Of a stretch of DNA of 64,000 nt, positions 32,417-44,214 are shown piece by piece (the first letter of the stretch is position 1; the number at the start of each line of letters is the position of its first letter). Source of the DNA: Clarkia xantiana subsp. parviflora (lineage: Eukaryota; Streptophyta; Magnoliopsida; Myrtales; Onagraceae). The notes under the pieces are model-generated. The model did not search any database. It was not told where the DNA came from and saw only the letters and a program-made list of their open reading frames with translations. The stretch spans positions 27,211,772 through 27,275,771 of the forward strand of contig JAPTYO010000010.1 in the NCBI GenBank assembly GCA_036873135.1, read 5' to 3'. The position numbers and the translations under genes are program-made.

Positions 32417-33527
32417 ATGAGCAAACAAGACAAGCAGCAGAAGGAGGCAGACTCATACGAATGGATAGAGAAGGTGACGTCTTTTTCCAAAGACGAGGCT
32501 TCATCTGAAGCTACAAATCAACTTTCAGCGACCCCGTCAAAGGGTTCATCTACCTCCCATACTAGGACAAGTCCGGTGACCCCCCCAACTGAAGGCAACT
32601 CGAGATGCCTTCAGGGAAAGTGCCACCAAAAGGCAAATGTTACTGACTAGATTATTAAGCGGATAATTTAATTTTCAGCTCGTTATATTAACAATAGATT
32701 ATTATAACTGAATTTTCTCTGCTATTTGCCAGACTGTTCAATGAAACTGAATGGTCCCCACTGCCGAAAGAATTGTGGGACGAAGTGTTAGGAAGGGTTG
32801 CCGAAACACACCCTTCATCGGCCGGTTCATTCGGCTGCTGGTATAACGAACTGAATAAATTATTATTTAACACTGATTTTGAAAGTAATGCATTCATTAT
32901 ATATATTTATTCAGAGTTCAAGCATGTAAGTGTGGTGCATGTTGTTTTCATTTATGCAGCGCTAGGGGTACTGCTGTGGTCGCGCGAAGATTATACCCAC
33001 TATTGTCTCTGAAACACCTTTTTGTAAGGGTTCCCAACATGCCTCCCAAGTTGCTGGGAAGCATTGAGAAAATGTGGGGAACATTTAACAACCCTGATGC
33101 CGGCATCATGATCGGGGTGCACAAAGGCCTGTACCAACGTAATGTCCAAGGAGGTGTTCTGTTGCTGAACAAGGTGTTTGTGCTAAATGATGACCCACTC
33201 GCCGAGTATACAGCTAACATACTCGCGAGGATGAGGCTCTGCACACCTCCACCGTTGATGCATGCGTCTGATGTTTCACTAGAAATAGGATCAGAACAGG
33301 AACGGGTGTTCTTAGAGACCCGTGCCACAGCCATGAAAATGATAACTCTACACGCGTTACATCAACAAGGTTGGTTGGGCGACATGGGTTATTGTTCACG
33401 TGGCCCAACAGGAGGCCATTGGGATTACTCTATCAGGCATCATCGATACATAACCTGTAGGTCTTGTTTGTATGATTTCGAGATGCATAGAGTATATGTA
33501 ATGTTTCAGGACATAATTAATCCCTAG
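32417..33527 (+). CDS. F-box protein with SEL1-like C-terminal region, copy 3
   Basis: Three exons, 32417-32619, 32733-32840 and 32960-33527, give 879 nt and 292 residues. Exon 1 is a hydrophilic Ser/Thr-rich N terminus absent from copies 1 and 2; its donor (AA/GTGCCA) is weak. Exon 2 holds the F-box front (WSPLPKELWDEVLGRVAE). The exon 2-3 junction gives FGCCARGTAVVARR, with a phase-2 intron in the same Cys-Cys pair as the other copies. The body has NPDAGIMIGVHKGLY, a SEL1-like VQGGVLLLNKVFVLNDDPLA segment, and a tail with ITCRSCLYDFEMHRVYVMF. It is the most diverged copy, and the usual 'ALYR' motif is altered. The predicted role is SCF adaptor. The gene sits between an R2 array and an R1 array. 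Confidence 0.75.
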
Positions 33528-33559
33528 TTGTACACGTTTTTGAATCCCCCTTCAGTGTT

Positions 33560-34160
33560 CAGTTAATAAATATGAACTTATTTTTCATTTGAAGTGCATT
33601 ATGATTATAGTACATACAAATTACTTAAATTATTAAATGTCCAAAAAGTAAAAAACTAACTGTGGTTTAAGGTTTATGGTATGGTTAAGGTTTACAGTGT
33701 TTATTTCTTTCAAATATACCCAGTGGTTAAAACATTTAGAATGTTGTGTATAATTTTATTATGTTTATAATAATTGTTATGAGATGACTGTGAACTAATT
33801 TTTCATTTGCTCTGCATTCTAATTTTTTAACGTACAAGTTACTTAAATTATTTAATGTCCAATAAGTTAAAATCTGACTATGGTTTAAGGTTTGAGGTAT
33901 GGTTAGTAGACTTGCAGAGCTAACTTCCCGATAGGGGTCACTTGTATCACATCTGCAACCCCGCATTAAATGCTACTGCGGGATAAAGATATGATTATTC
34001 ATGTCTTATCAGGCCATAAATATATGTCATTCGAAGTCCAATTACAAAAAGAGAAATTCCAAAAAAGGTGTATTTGAAATTAATGTTTCGTTTTAATGAA
34101 GATGAAACAATGTATTATAATGAAGCTGAAACAATGTATTATAATGAGAGCAGTCCAAGA
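33560..34160 (+). repeat. Second R1 locus: two degenerate units plus tail
   Basis: CATTTGAAGTGCATTAT and GGTTTAAGG...GGTATGGTTAAGG recur at about 224-bp spacing. They are followed by CAGAGCTAACTTCCCGATAGG, CATTAAATGCTACTGCGG and two GAAACAATGTATTATAATGA blocks, as after the array at 14-15.4 kb. Confidence 0.75.
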
Positions 34161-34323
34161 ATGATACATCAGTTTGTATTGTTAATTTGCTAACAGAGAC
34201 TCACTTGTGGTTATTATAGTAGGTGCACTTAATAATTGACCAATAAAAGAATACAATATTCATTCGAAATAAATATTTTCTTATAATAAACAAATTATTT
34301 TATCCAAATAAATCGACATTATA

Positions 34324-34443
34324 GGAGGCCATTTGGATCTATATATCAGGCATCATCGATACATAAACTGTAGGGCTTGTGTGAACCATTTCGAGGGACG
34401 TAACATGTATGTATTGTTTGACAATTTAAATAATCCCTACTAG
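34324..34443 (+). pseudogene. Duplicated 3' tail of F-box copy 3
   Basis: Matches 33411-33527: GGAGGCCATTnGGAT, then ATCAGGCATCATCGATACAT, then a diverged end closing with AATCCCTA...TAG. Only the last ~40 codons are present, separated from the parent by the R1 repeats. A gene fragment, not a gene. Confidence 0.75.
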
Positions 34444-35726
34444 TTATTTAATGATGACCCGTATATAATGAGAAATCACTAAACCCTAAACCCAAAACAA
34501 TGAACCCCAAAAAATTAAACCCTTAACCGAAAACCTTGAAAATTGACAACAAATTAATGAGAGATTGTTGACATTCGTATCATAGATTAGAGATAAACAA
34601 TGGTTTTATAAATTCATCGCTGACTAAAATAAAGTTGGGATAAATTATTAGTTACACCGACTACAGTTGGATTACAGAAGTTTTTATTTGGATGTCGTTG
34701 AAAACAGTGATTCATGGGAAAAAAAAAATTATTCAGTATTCTGCGACTGTAATGACTAATTGAAATATTATATTCAACTATACAAGGACTAACTAATAAC
34801 ATCATGCATATAAAATATTAGTTACATTTGTAATGAATTACACCGCATCCTACATGGTAGACTTAATACTGTCCACATAATAAAAAACTATACCGTATCT
34901 TTGTGTGAGAATTAAAATCTGTCGGATGAAATTAATGCTACATGGCTAAAAGTGATGGCAAACACATTGGAGTGGACAATCGTCCAACCAAGATTTTGGA
35001 CATAAACATATGATTAAGCTTGCATGCAGCAGTCTAGCCGACGTGGTTGCATATGGGGAACGGTGATGTAACTGAAAGACAAATACACTATGACTTTATG
35101 AATAATTTTTCTCGGACCAATCATAACTAAAATTATACATTTAACTATATTCAATTCTATGTTTAAATATATGGAAATATATGTATTGAATAAACTAATC
35201 AAATGTACTATATGTACTATATATATACGACAGTTATATTTAAATAATAAATTTTTAATGGTTTCACATATAAATAAGTATCTAAGGTTTCTTAAATATA
35301 TACAGTTGTGTATATGAGTGGTGACCTTACAAATTAATAAAATACATCAACTATTAAGTATATAGGTGACATTTACATAGATTTTATTAAGTATAATTGT
35401 TTCTTTATGGAATTTGTTTTTCTAACTTTTACTTTGTCACGAAAAATTTGTTGAATGTTTTTGCCAAACGATCATATTATTAGCGAACTAAAACCAAAAA
35501 GTACGAACTAGTGAATTTTTTAGTATATAATTAATTATCCGACTCCTAGATTGTACAGTGTACTGTTGAATATAGGCCAAGGGAAGATTAAACTATTGCA
35601 AGAAGGGAACTGGCACAGCTAATCTTCATCGTCACGTCCAAACTTGTATCCTCGAACCCTTCTTCTCCTCTCTATCTACCTTCAGCTTTAAGGAAAATAC
35701 CCTTTGATAATTGGTCGTCCCAACCA
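34444..35726. other. AT-rich intergenic DNA
   Basis: No coding signal was seen. Precedes the FAR1-like gene. Confidence 0.5.
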
Positions 35727-38700
35727 TGTCAGCCAACGATAATCAACCTGGAAACGGAGATTCTGAAGGTTAGCTCCAAACCCTTGTCTTCATCTACTTG
35801 TTTCCACCCTCAAGCATGTTTTAACTTGACAATGCTTCAGTACTGCGTGTTCATTAATTTTACCCCACTGAGTGTTCATACATTTTGACTACTTTGCCAA
35901 AAAATACCATAACTATACATTAGTAATGTCATCCTAAGTATACAATTTCTGCAGCATGGCGTCTCAACAGAAGTTGAGACCTAAACCCAGAATTCAATTT
36001 GAGGCTTTTTGATGTTGTTATTTTATTTATTTTTTTTTAAAAAAAAATTTATAATATGTATACATGGAGTCCCTTTTCAAAAGGAATCTTATAAAATATT
36101 CATTCATAAAAGCACATTTTTAGTTGATAAATATAGTTAAAACTTACAGTAGTTCATTTAAGTTTTGTTATTACATCCCACAAAACTGTTCACTTTTTTT
36201 TTTTAATTAACTTTATTTTCGTATGACTTAATTCATAAAAACGTTGACTAACTTTAGATTCTAAAATTCAATTCGACGAATAGTGCATTATAATTTTCTG
36301 CTGATTTTAATTTTTTTCTGGAAAATATAAATGCCTAAAAACAAAAAAGATAAAACATGAAATTAAATGTTACAGACTGGAATCGACAACGTGACTACTT
36401 TAGAAAAAGACAGACTCTCGTTCCCCTGACATACAAATGCATCTGGTTATAATTACGAAATATTTGTTAAATATTTATAACGCAACTTAAAACGAGGCCT
36501 ACAAAATTGTGAGGCCCAAAGCCATACCCTTGGTGGCTTGGGCCTTAAGCCGGGCCTCATTTTCTGGATGATAACTTGTATGTTCGATTTATTGCTTTGT
36601 TTGTGAGTTGGCCCAGACTATGTACTCGAGGTTTAAGTCGGATCCGTAGACTGAACCTGACTGTTGTCCTGACACAATTGGTATGACTATAGGTTTGCAG
36701 TACGAGAACCCTATACATTTCGACGAGTTCTATGATCCGATTCCCCCAAGCAAAGAAGATGACCCGCCAAAATTCTTCGACTCACTTGATCATGTACTGT
36801 CGTGGTACACTGCATACGGTCAGGAATGTGGGTTTAGGGTAAGAAGGCACTATAGTCATAAAGACCCAAATGGAGCAGTAATTCAGTGTGTCTTTGCTTG
36901 CAACCGGGAGGGGAAACGTAGAGAGGTGTACAAAAATCGACCAGACCGCAAGAGACAAGCCACAACAGAAACGCGTGTCGGTTGTAAGGCAAGGCTATCA
37001 TGTAAATTAGTACCAGTAAATATGAAGTGGTGTATCGACGCATTCCACAATGACCACAACCATGAATTACTTCTGAATACTTACAGTCAGTTCATCTCCG
37101 GTTTTAACAAACGCGTTCCAGCGGCTGACACTACACTAACGGAGACAATGAAACAGGTAGGAATACCCGCAACCAGAGTCTTCGATTTCCTAGCAGTTAG
37201 GGAGGGTGGATACGAGAAGTTGGGGTATAGGAAGCGGGATTTGTACAACTACCTAGATATGATACAGAAGAAACTGACTGGCCAGAATGATGTGGATCGG
37301 GCGTTAAGCTATATGTCCGGAAAGGAGGTCAGTGACCCTCAATTCTTCTACGCCATCGACTTGGACGAACAACAACAGCTATCCAAATTAATTTGGATGG
37401 ATGGTGGATGTAGGTCTGACTACGCATCTTTCGGCGATGTAGCTCTAATGGATGCAACCTACAAAACAAACATATATGGCCAACCCTTGATTGTAATCGG
37501 CGGAGTAATCAACCACCACAATACGCTCATATTTTCCACCGGTCTTCTGCATGACGAAACAGAAGCCAGTTACGTATGGTTTTTGCAAAAATTTCGTGAA
37601 GGTATGGGTAACTCTGCCCCAAAATGCCTGATAACAGACGGCGACACGTCAATGGCGTTGGCAATACAGCAGGTCTTCCCTGAGACGAGACATCGATTGT
37701 GTGGATGGCACTTATCTAGGAACGCAGACAGCCATATCAAAATTCCAGGATTCCAAAAGGAGTTCCACCAGTTGGTGTATACCCCTATGACAGGAATGGC
37801 TTTCGAAAGTGAGTGGCTTAAATTTTTAGCTAAATACGGGATGGATGGAGAGGGGGGGTTGGATAGGGAGTTGGGAGGTGAGGGGGGTTGGAGGACGGAG
37901 AGGGGGGGTTGGAGGAAGGAGAGGGGGGGTTTGAGAAGGACCCGTTGGAGAAAGCAAAGAGGTGGCTGAGGGCCCAGTACCGTCGTCGCTCGAAATGGGC
38001 AGCTACTTTCTTTAGGGGAGTTTTCTGCGGTGAGGCTAGGACGACGCAACGTATAGAAGGTCTCAATGCTAAATTCAAGAACCAGCTAGTCAGGGGGACA
38101 TCGATGCGTCTGATAGTGTTGCTCAAGTATGCCGACATCCTGTTGCAAAAGTCAAGGCAGACAAATTTTGAAGCCGAGTATACGGAAATATCGACACTAG
38201 TGCAGAGTTCTGTAACAGTCCTAAAACAAATTGAGAAGAATGCACGCAAGATTTACACTCCAGCTTCGATGGTGAGGATAGTCAAACTGATCGGACTGGT
38301 GGGTGCAACGATAGTCAACGGCCCGGTGAGATCAGAGACAACCACCGTGTATACGGTCAAAGACTACGACAAATTTTTTATAGGTGAATGGACGGTTCAA
38401 TATTGTGAAGCCACGACCGAGCTCAATTGTGATTGCCTATATTTTGAGACTGTCGGCTTGCCTTGTGAACACTCGTTTGCAGTAATGAAATACGAGCATC
38501 TGCAGCAAATTCCCGACAATTTGGTGAACAATAGATGGACGATGAGGCCAATCAATAGTCCAAGTATACCAACAGGCATTCCGTCCGAGGCCCCACGCAG
38601 CATACACTCTCACTACGCCTCGATTTTATCAGCAGCAGTAGCAGCAGGTGATGATGCCACGTTTAAAAAGGCACTGCATGAATTGAACAATTTAGGCGAC

Positions 38701-39087
38701 CTGCCCCGTCATACACCTCGACAGACTACAACATCGCCCAAGAAGACTGCTGAAAATCCCAGGAATTCAACTAAGAAACGAACTGCCAGGAAGAATAAAT
38801 CTAGTCGTAAACGACCAGACAATAAGAATACAGGTAAAGAAGATACTAGTCTGCGCTCTAATCATCTACCCAACAGAAATGAAGTTCTCCCTGATTACAA
38901 CTATGATGATTTACCCACCCAAGAAGAAACTACAACTGATGTACCTAACACCCAAGAAGAAACCTTGCAGATTATGTTACCTAAGCAAAATCCTGTATGG
39001 GAGGAAAAACATTTAACTAACATGCAGCTACTACGGATTGAACCTAGGACGTGTCACCCATTAACTAGACTGCTACCACTAGGCTGA
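35727..39087 (+). pseudogene. FAR1/FHY3-related (MULE transposase-derived) gene broken by a G-rich minisatellite
   Basis: Exon 1 is 35727-35769 (MSANDNQPGNGDSE); a 923-bp GT-AG intron leads in phase to exon 2 at 36693. Exon 2 encodes a FAR1 DNA-binding domain (ECGFRVRRHYSHKD; a C...C...HNDHNH zinc pattern) and a MULE transposase core with VALMDATYKTN and CLITDGDTSMA supplying Asp residues. At 37838-37945 a GAGGGGGGGTTGGA minisatellite interrupts the coding region and shifts the frame. Coding then resumes in another frame through WAATFFRGVFCGEARTTQR and a SWIM zinc finger (CDCLYFETVGLPCEHSFAV) to TGA at 39085-39087, after a Lys/Arg-rich tail. The family includes transposases and domesticated light-signalling factors; which this was cannot be told. 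Frames are otherwise open, so the break looks recent. Confidence 0.8.
37838..37945 (+). repeat. G-rich minisatellite inside the FAR1-like coding region
   Basis: About six imperfect copies of GGAGAGGGGGGGTTGGA-type units, strongly G-biased on the coding strand, with several runs of four to seven G. It separates KFLAKYG from the conserved block that resumes at KRWLRAQYRRR and accounts for the frame change. Confidence 0.85.
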
Positions 39088-39179
39088 ATTGAAAAATTAG
39101 TCTGATATCATATACATTTAATAAATACATAAATAATTGGTTTATACTTGCTAGGTTGGATTGTCTATAATTTGGACCT

Positions 39180-39491
39180 TGCCGTCCATTACTCTCCATT
39201 CTGCAGAAAACCCTAGAAGACACATCAAGGAAACGGCGAAAGACAACAGCTCCATCGGCTTCGTCGCGTCGACTCAACTGTGTTTTGTTGCATCTCTAGG
39301 TAATATAATTGTTCTATGTTAGGTTAGATTTTCAATATCATCGTCTAATTGTCAATCGTCTTTGCACTTCATCGATTTTAGGCTAGAATTACTGCAGTTG
39401 AATAATTCAAACTGTAATTCTTTTCGGAATCCAGTGTTTGTGTTAATTTTTAGTTAAATAGCTGATAGTTCTACGATTCGATGTGTTTCAG
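39180..39491 (+). other. Leader exon and leader intron of the B3 gene
   Basis: An untranslated exon probably ends at 39299 (CTCTAG/GTAATA), followed by an intron to 39491 (GTTTCAG), just before the ATG at 39500. Confidence 0.5.
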
Positions 39492-39499
39492 ATATAATA

Positions 39500-40076
39500 A
39501 TGGCTGATCACGGTGACTTCGACGGTAACAACTTGTCTTTCTTATTGGTTGTGGGTTTTTTTTAAATTGATATGCCTTTACTAAACAAGCAGTTTAAAAT
39601 GGGACTTGCAGATGAGGTTCAGATGTTGGATTATTTCCTGTCTCGAACTAATATTTCATTTCGAGTAACATTAGATGAGGACACGAAAACAAAATTAGTA
39701 AGTGAAATCAACATTTCATCTTTTGATGTGATGGTACTGGCTCAGTGGATTGGATACTTGTTGTTGGTTTGATGATTCAATTAAATTGTACTTTAACCGA
39801 ATTATGTAGGCTATCCCCAATGAGTTTATCCAAGATGCACGTCTGGAAAACCGTCAAACGCTCCTTGTAATTGACCGGTCTGAGCTGGTAACGCCGATGC
39901 AGCTTGCTAAACACTATGTCACTAATTGCCAACCATCGGGTTCAAACCCATCGCGATACAGCATAAGGAATGGGTGGGCAGAATTTTACACCAGAGCTGG
40001 ACTAAAGGAATCAGATGAGCTGACTGTTGTGTTTGCTGGTGAAGACATGGTGTTTGTGGGAGTCTCCCGTTCCTAA
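39500..40076 (+). CDS. Small B3 DNA-binding domain protein
   Basis: Three exons, 39500-39524, 39612-39697 and 39810-40076, join in phase (378 nt, 125 residues). All introns are GT-AG, with strong sites (TTA/GTAAGTG; TTATGTAG). The last exon reads as a plant B3 fold: IPNEFIQDARL opens the barrel, and YSIRNGWAEFYTRAGLKESD is the typical W..F....L..GD signature, followed by a hydrophobic strand MVFVGVSRS. B3 proteins bind DNA in the nucleus; the short length and single domain suggest a REM-like type. The start MADHGDFD is preceded by a plausible leader intron. The domain family is inferred from motif order, not from alignment. Confidence 0.68.
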
Positions 40077-40362
40077 TAAAATCTACGGCGTTAAATGACA
40101 CAACATTGGAGCCCAATGGGCGTGTATTATGTCTTTTTTTGGGGTTTACAAACTATTAGGGATGTATGTTTCCCAATAAGTACGACTGAATGTTGCAATG
40201 GGTGTTCATCAAACTTATTTCCTGGTTTTCTTCTTAATGGGGATATATGTGTCCCCTTGTGTGGATGTTTAAAAAATCATTAATAAAAGGCAATAACGAC
40301 TATAAAAGAGCCATCGAGGATATTGAATCCAGTAGTAATAATTCAGCAGGAGCACATTATGC

Positions 40363-40803
40363 TTATACATATCTATTAGCTAGAATCTGAATGCAAAGAT
40401 TGTTAATATAAAAATCATTCAATATTGCAGGAACCATGAATAAAACCATCAGAAGTTTGCCTTGTCTATTAAACTGCTCAGATCGAGCAACTTGACACTC
40501 CTTTCCAATAACGCCTGTATGGCTGTCCCATTTCCTGTTCTGAATTATCCCATATATCCATCCCTTGTTTCTTCCAGAACCGGATGCACGTTCCCAAACG
40601 GATACATCAAAATCAGCTAGCTCAACGGCTTCTGGTGTCTGGTATTTACCAAGCATTAGAGCTCGATAACACTCCTTGAAACACATACCTCGATAAGACT
40701 CCTTCAAACAACTACCTAAACATGATACAGAAGAAATTGACTGGGCAGAATGATGCGGATCCAGCGTTAAGCTATATGTCCGGAAAGGAAGCCTACTACC
40801 CAC
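40363..40803 (-). pseudogene. Composite transposon debris including a FAR1-gene fragment
   Basis: The open frame on the minus strand is chimeric. Its middle (DFDVSVWERASGSGRNKGWI) weakly recalls plant transposase-associated proteins of the Ptta/En-Spm group. Its upstream end, 40705-40800, is an antisense copy of part of the FAR1-like gene: plus-strand GATACAGAAGAAA and AGCTATATGTCCGGAAAGGA match 37258-37330. I see no evidence that it is a working gene. Confidence 0.45.
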
Positions 40804-41892
40804 TGTTCAGTTTCCTCCGCTCTTATCGAAATTAACCAACTTGTGATTTCATATACTGCTCAACACACCTGCTATATCAATCAGATTCCCGTTAACCTTG
40901 CAGATTATTTTACATAACCAAAACGTGTCCAACCAATTATCTCCTTCGCTGGAATTTTTTTAGTCACTCAACCATAAATTGAATGAAACCTAAACTGATT
41001 GAAAAATCCTTTTGCACGAAACACAAATGTATGTATCTACACTTTCAAAAACTGTTTCTTGTTAAACAACATTCAAATTCAATTCATCAGGATTGCATTA
41101 AAACAGAATGTAATGTTTGAAAATGAATGGCTATGGATGTATTGAACAGCAAATTAACACAATACAACAGTAATAGATGTTCAATTCATCAGTATCACTA
41201 TCCACGTATCCATATACAACCAACAACACGTCTCATAAATATCAACACACAGACAATTGAAGCTTCATACTGCAAGATGAAAACAAGCTTCAGAATGGAC
41301 TTGTCTGGCCTGTGAAATGGAGCAACCACATTCAAATCCCTCCTTCGAGAAGCGACCGCAGCGCAGCGGAATGATTCAGCAATGGAGGTAGGGAAGGAGG
41401 TAAGGGAAGGCGGGTGAAGAAGGATAAGGGGTAGCTCCGTCGAACTAGACTACAGACCCAAAACGTAATGTATAGTAAACGGCAAGTTCAAACGTCTGTT
41501 AAAACTTCACATCCGGTCTGGATAAATCTTCGAACCGTGGTCTAATTCACTTAAGTGATGTGATATGATGTGACAAGAACCACTAAACCGCATTTTTTCT
41601 CTTTTAAACGAAATTACAAGTTTGCCATTAAATACAGGCCTCTGATTGGTGGAAATTAGGCCGCATGAAACAGCGGCCGTTCCATAGTTTAGTCCGAATA
41701 TCAGAGGCTAAGGATCTCCCAAACTTTTCCTTAATTATCTCCCATTCCCTAAAGTTTGAAATCAGAAATTTCAGTACCTGAAATATATGTATAGGGTAAA
41801 ATGACACAAATATAGGTGTGAAGCACAATTGTTTTTGTTTTTCTTATAAATTAGAGTGGATTTAAGTGCAATATAGGTAAAACTTTAAAATT
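40804..41892. other. Intergenic DNA
   Basis: No supported gene. Short frames on both strands lack motifs. Confidence 0.45.
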
Positions 41893-42322
41893 GTTAGAAT
41901 TCACATTAGGCCGAGCCAAACCCAACGACCAGCAGAGAGCAACCATATATGCAAGTAGGGTTTCATCCTAAAACCAATTGGTGATAGGAGGAGGTGACCC
42001 ACTTGCATATATAGTTGCTCTCTGCTTGCCCGTTGGGTTTGGCTTAGCCCAGTGTGGATTTTAACATGATATCAGAGCCCGTGTCGGGCCTGGGCCTAGG
42101 AGATGGTCTGTTGAAATCAGAGAGCCCTCACGGGGAGGGGGAATGTTGAAATAGACACTCCACCGTGAGTTTGGAATACCAGAGCAGTTGGTGTATGAAT
42201 AATAGAGCAAAAGCAAGTGAGCCACCTCCTCCTATCACCAATTGGTTCTAGGATGGAACCACACTTGCATATATGATTGATCTATGTTGGCCCGTTGGGT
42301 TTGGCTCGTCCAAATGTTGAAT
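41893..42322 (+). mobile_element. TRIM-like mini LTR retrotransposon with an inverted LTR piece
   Basis: A primer site TGATATCAGAGC (42067-42078, close to the tRNA-Met site TGGTATCAGAGC) follows an LTR end (...GGATTTTAACA). After about 75 bp comes a purine tract, CGGGGAGGGGG, and an LTR from 42144 (TGTTGAAATAGACAC) to about 42322. No coding region fits between, as in TRIMs. The left LTR is rearranged: 41893-41998 is an inverted copy (CCAATTGGTGATAGGAGGAG) joined head to head to the direct LTR tail, making a hairpin. Confidence 0.65.
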
Positions 42323-44214
42323 CTAATAAAAAGTATGAAAAATTTTAACTACACCTAATATTTGTATCATACCATTAATAATATTAATTTCCTTATGATG
42401 TTCACATTTAGGGCAATAGAAAAATATATAAAAAATATCATAGTCATGGTGCTTGTGGAGCATAATAGAAAAGCACGTAGATAAACTTTTCACAACAATG
42501 CATATAGCTATCTAATTTTTTTTAATCTATTAGCTAGCTGAACCTTTTCGAACTAGTAATTAGCTAGCTCTATTAATAATTTGATTAAAACTTAACTGAA
42601 TTTTTCATTTGAGAAGCACGTGATGCCATAAAAATCTGACATTATATACCCTTATCATCGGTGACTGCGTAGAACTACTCACTTGTGTATTTTAAAAGTT
42701 GAATTCGTCTCTTATGGGGCTAATTGATGGGAGAAAATAAGAATAAAGTGATTCGATAAAAAAAAGGAACATTAAGAAAAAATATATATATCTATTATAT
42801 ATTCTATTATATAATGCCGCAAGGCATTCTTGTAACCGTCTCATCTCTTCATCTACACAAATACACACACTTGCATTTAAATTTAGTCAATTAAATTTAC
42901 TCTTTTCAAGAAAATGAAACCATTCAGTTTTCCTTTTTCGCATTCTTTAACGTCCTCTTTCCATTCCACTCATTCTCTCAACGTTCTTTTCAGTTTTCCA
43001 GACTCTACTCATTCTCTCCACCTCTGTTCTGACTCTCACTGGTCCCTCTTTGTCCTCACCATCTCCGTTCTTTGGCAAGAACATCCGCAACCTTTATCGT
43101 CGACCTTCTTCTTTCTCACAGTGACGACATCGACAACCCTTTTCTCCTACGACGGCACAGCGGTGAGATCGACCACCCTTCTCTCCGACGATGGCCCTTC
43201 CCTACACAACAAGAATGACATTCACAGCGGCGACCATTTGACCACAGAGAGATCGACCACCCTTCTCTCTGACGACGACCATTGCAGCGAGATCGACCCT
43301 TCTCTCTGCGCGAGATCGACGGTCACAACGGCGACCAGTCGACCACAGAGGTGAGGTCAGTGACCACATTCTGTCTGTACTTTCACTTGCTTCTCTCTAA
43401 TCGGAATTGCATGTCTAATGACTATAACAGCAGTGGTTGTGCGGCAGTAGTCGCGACATCAGTTGTTGACGGTTCAGGATCTTGAGGAAGAACATAACAA
43501 GATTAAGGATGCTGCTAAAATTTTATGTTGGGAGAATAAGTACGAAAGGGTGATGGAAACCACAGCGGCGAGATCTGCGACAATGGTAAGTTTTTCTGCA
43601 GACGCCGACCTTATTCTTGCTTCTTGCTTTTTGTTCTGAGTTGTGGCTTTTGCACAATAAAGTGAAGGACCTGTTGGACAATTGGGCTTGACAGTGTTCC
43701 AATAGTCGTAGTGAATGACATTTGGACCATCACATAAGAATAATTCGAGTAACCAGTGTGGGTCCGGTTGTGCTAAATAGGAAATTACTTATTGCATAAT
43801 TATGCAAACCAAAATTACATATTCTAATAGTGTCCAGATACATTACATAACTAGATTTGTGCAAGTGTGTATATTATATATACATAATATATTGTGTATA
43901 TTTATGGAATAAATAATCCTCCCATAATAAATGGTTGTTTTCTTTATTTTATATATATATAGCCGATGCTAATAAGAATTACTCACGGAGGAAAAAGGAT
44001 TCGTCAACTAGCTAGCTGTGCTCCATCTCCTTTCATCCATATGTATCCATCAATCTTCTTTGTTCCATACATATATATCCATCACTTGAACAAGCTCCTA
44101 AGTTATGCTAAGCAGCAGTGTGGTCCATTCTTAAATTGAGTTATCATCTTCTTTTCTCAGACAAGATCATGGAGTGTACCTCTATAGGAGGGACAACTTC
44201 TGATTCTTAGACCA
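42323..44214. other. Intergenic DNA
   Basis: AT-rich to 42900. Then a Ser/Thr-rich open frame (42914-43354) built from repeated CGACCACCCTTCTCTC and GACGACG blocks, which I do not accept as a gene. Nothing else was recognised. Confidence 0.4.

Noticed and set aside
42914..43354. 146-codon Ser/Thr-rich frame starting MKPFSFPFSHSL
   Set aside because: Built from repeated CGACCACCCTTCTCTC and GACGACG blocks; the signal-like start is just Ser/Phe-rich; no homologous pattern recognised.
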